A stretch of DNA of 6,411 bases from Xanthobacteraceae bacterium. Lineage in GTDB: Bacteria; Pseudomonadota; Alphaproteobacteria; Rhizobiales; Xanthobacteraceae. Numbering within the stretch: position 1 is the first letter of the stretch; every line of letters begins with the position of its first letter. Location of the stretch: the NCBI GenBank assembly GCA_030043175.1, contig JASHYD010000196.1, positions 1 to 6,411 of the forward strand. The letters are read 5' to 3'. The translations under genes were made by a program, and so were the position numbers. Shown here piece by piece: positions 4,904 to 6,411 of the stretch. The notes under the pieces were generated by a model. That model was not told where the DNA came from, made no database searches, and saw only the letters and a list, made by a program, of their open reading frames with translations.

Positions 4904-5283
4904 GCCAAGAGCTTCACGATCGGCGGCGAGGCGGTTAGGCTCGGGCTTGAGGACTTGTCACGGTTCGAGGAGTTGTCCCATTGGGAGGCCGCTCGGACCG
5001 CGATCCACTACGCCTTCGACTTGATCGAGCATGCTCGCGCAATCTCCCATTCCTGGACCGGAAGGCTGCGCTGGCGCGCCTGTTGCGCGATACCGAGGCC
5101 GGGCATCATGTTCAACGAACCGAGGACGGGCCTACTGTCTTCGCGCACGCCTGCCGGCTCGGCGCTGAGGAAATCGTGTCGAAGAAGATCGATGGCACGT
5201 ATCGATCGAGCCCGTGCCGCGTCGGGGTCAAGGTTCGCAATGCCGCCAGCATCGCGGTGCAGCGGGACCGCAGCAAGAAGTAA
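4904..5283 (+). pseudogene. ATP-dependent DNA ligase, C-terminal part with frameshifts
   Basis: One frame gives AKSFTIGGEAVRLGLEDLSR, then FEELSHWEAARTAIHYAFDL (to about 5030). The next frame gives NLPFLDRKAALARLLRDTEA, then DGPTVFAHACRLGAEEIVSK and IDGTYRSSPCRVGVKVRNAA, ending RDRSKK at TAA 5281-5283. These correspond to ligase motifs III-VI: the D-G-E-A segment (here GGEA), Y-A-F-D-L, E-x-I-V-S-K and the final x-K-V-R-N. The usual family order is preserved, but about 10-13 nt appear lost near 5031-5035 (after LIEH, where D-G-E-D-L is expected). At 5098-5120 the words GIMFNE fall in a different frame, pointing to another insertion/deletion pair. The Trp usual before the last motif (W-(I/V)-K) is Gly. 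The N-terminal half is missing here. LigD/LigC-type ligases take part in non-homologous end joining; this copy cannot be active. Confidence 0.75.
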
Positions 5284-5349
5284 AACAGGTGATCCTAGTA
5301 GGAGGCCAGGGACCGATCGGAACGCCACCGATGCGGCCGGCGTTGGCTT

Positions 5350-5385
5350 GCCGCGTGAGGCCGGTGCCGGCGTGCCTCACGCGGC
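5350..5385 (+). repeat. Perfect 12-bp inverted repeat (strong hairpin)
   Basis: GCCGCGTGAGGC (5350-5361) pairs exactly with GCCTCACGCGGC (5374-5385) around a 12-nt GC-rich loop. It lies 67 bp after the ligase remnant's stop. No T-run follows, so it is not a classic intrinsic terminator. It could be a Rho-assisted end, a palindromic repeat element of rhizobial genomes, or part of a lost mobile element. Confidence 0.75.
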
Positions 5386-5426
5386 CCCGGCCCCGGCTCG
5401 ACAGGCATTACCGGAGGACCGGGGCC

Positions 5427-5611
5427 TCATCGACCGAAGCGACACTCAAGGCGATGGCCCGCAAAGGCGAAATCACGCAAAGTGATCTCAAGGTCAAATG
5501 GCCGCATCTCATGTGGCGCTCCCGGCCGAAAAGATGCAGGGCCTCAATAATAATGCAGTGATATTTGCGCTGCCGGTGCCACAAGTCAGGCTTTGGCTTC
5601 AAAATCAATGA
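5427..5611 (+). pseudogene. Frameshifted remnant of a small WPHHVALPAEK-type protein
   Basis: The first frame reads SSTEATLKAMARKGEITQSD, then LKVKWPH (to 5507). After two extra bases (5508-5509) the next frame continues HVALPAEKMQGLNNNAVIFA and stops at TGA 5609-5611. Removing the two bases restores KVKWPHHVALPAEK, which I remember as the signature of a small uncharacterised protein found in Bradyrhizobium and relatives. In that family more sequence normally follows the VIF segment, so this copy also seems to lack its C-terminal half. No ribosome site decides the start; ATG 5454 lies inside the conserved part. It is a pseudogene by frame and by length. The family assignment is from memory. 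Confidence 0.4.
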
Positions 5612-5791
5612 CCGGCGTGCTGGGGAAAATACGAAATATAGCCCTGGCGGGTGATCACGCTCTTGAAGAGCGTGACGGACGATGCCGAAGCGATCAGCTG
5701 TATCATCAACCGGAACCACCAAACGCCGAGCGGGGCTGGAAACTATCGCCACGCTGGCGAGGCGGCGAGTATCAAGGGCGCTGCACCGCGG

Positions 5792-6411
5792 TCACGAGCC
5801 CGAGTCCGTCGCCGTCCTACGCACCGAGGCACGGATCTGCTGATCCAATGCGGCAAGCAACGCGTGGCGCCTGCGCTGAGCAGCATTTTTCCCCGACACT
5901 TCGCCTGACAGCCCGCAACAGGACATCGCCATAACATGCCATTTGCGCCAAGATCGCTTTGCCCCGCAATCCCGCGCAAGCGAACGGTAATCTGCCTTGA
6001 CTCTCCGTTTGCGGAACAGGTATCGCCAGCTCGAGTAGACATGCGCCTCGTTCGACACGATCAAGGCGGTCTTCGCGCCCATCGCCTGGGCCAGCGACTG
6101 CGCGAGAAATATCACCAGCGGCTTCGGACGCAGGCCCAGCCACCTACGTGTCAGCGACTGGTAAAGCGCACGTCCGTCAGCCGCCGTATCCGGCCCCTGG
6201 ATGCAGCCGATCAGCAACTGGGGTCGCCCAACCTTGCCTCCCAGTGACGCTATGCAAAACGAGCATGACACAACGCGCGTACCGTCGGCATCGCGAATGC
6301 AAATCGTCCAGTCGCCCTCTTTCTGGAAGCGTTCGATCGCCTCCGCGTTGACGCACCATGTATGATTGGAGACGCTGAGCGTCGCGATCCTGGTCGCTCC
6401 CGACTCCATCA
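5792..6411 (-). CDS. VirK/YbjX family (DUF535) protein, N-terminus beyond the edge
   Basis: 205 codons are visible from an ATG at 6409, but the frame is open to the window edge. The family (about 300 residues; E. coli YbjX, Shigella VirK) normally has another 100 or so residues before this point, so the gene probably continues to the right. Diagnostic segments are L-L-I-G-C-I-Q-G-P (65-73 of the visible part), L-x-x-x-W-L-G-L-R-P-K (86-96), a hydrophobic A-L-I-V-S-N (115-120), V-Y-S-S-W-R-Y (124-130), K-A-D-Y (138-141) and the final Arg-rich R-R-R-H-A-L-L. VirK-type proteins are linked to virulence-factor export and outer-membrane lipid functions, but their biochemical role is unsettled. After K-A-D-Y the usual D-x-F-W and D-G-x-x-x-L-P elements are poorly kept (residues 142-165), which may mean small frameshifts or decay. 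Confidence 0.7.
   Translation of the reverse strand, partial: MESGATRIATLSVSNHTWCVNAEAIERFQKEGDWTICIRDADGTRVVSCSFCIASLGGKVGRPQLLIGCIQGPDTAADGRALYQSLTRRWLGLRPKPLVIFLAQSLAQAMGAKTALIVSNEAHVYSSWRYLFRKRRVKADYRSLARDCGAKRSWRKWHVMAMSCCGLSGEVSGKNAAQRRRHALLAALDQQIRASVRRTATDSGS

Noticed and set aside
5350..5385. Hairpin as an intrinsic terminator
   Set aside because: No run of T follows; the downstream sequence is C- and G-rich.

Overview
The window looks like an accessory or symbiosis-island-type stretch of an alphaproteobacterium of the order Rhizobiales, most likely Bradyrhizobium or a close relative. This rests on remembered family resemblance, not a search. The clues are a collagen-like lipoprotein with a Cys-rich tail, a single-domain response regulator of the PFxFATGY ('FAT GUY') type, a small protein built around WSIYKLAA..RQWLGIVEA, pieces of an ATP-dependent DNA ligase of the KHDGYR type, and a VirK/YbjX (DUF535) protein. 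Gene density is low and most recognisable coding sequence is broken, so the region reads as a patchwork of gene remnants with a few intact small genes.

Layout. 1-407 holds no gene I can name. At 408-470 lies the 5' end of a DUF1800-like gene with its Shine-Dalgarno site. It stops abruptly against an oppositely oriented piece of the WSIYKL small gene (474-554, minus). 661-1071 encodes an intact collagen-like lipoprotein starting at TTG. From 1241 to 1834 there are diverging, frame-broken coding signals and a 41-bp tandem duplication. About 1890-2530 is largely non-coding and in places very AT-rich. 2551-2600 is a perfect 25-bp tandem duplication, next to a 31-codon remnant of an RND efflux pump (2627-2719, minus). 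2857-3006 may be a small basic protein. 3351-3737 encodes an intact membrane-anchored protein with four cysteines.

The right half starts with a ligase motif-I remnant (3792-3824, minus), followed by the intact response regulator (3857-4231, minus) and an intact 66-aa copy of the WSIYKL protein (4598-4798, plus). The C-terminal half of a ligase, with several frameshifts, follows at 4904-5283 (plus). Next come a 12-bp perfect hairpin (5350-5385), a frameshifted small-protein remnant (5427-5611), and the C-terminal part of a VirK/DUF535 protein running off the right edge (5792-6411, minus).

The intact genes do not form an obvious pathway, and I found no new multi-gene system. The most informative signals are architectural. 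The two ligase pieces lie in opposite orientations around the response regulator, as expected from an inversion that broke one ligase gene. The two WSIYKL copies also lie in opposite orientations about 4 kb apart. I saw no tRNA, rRNA, CRISPR array, complete insertion sequence or clear intrinsic terminator.
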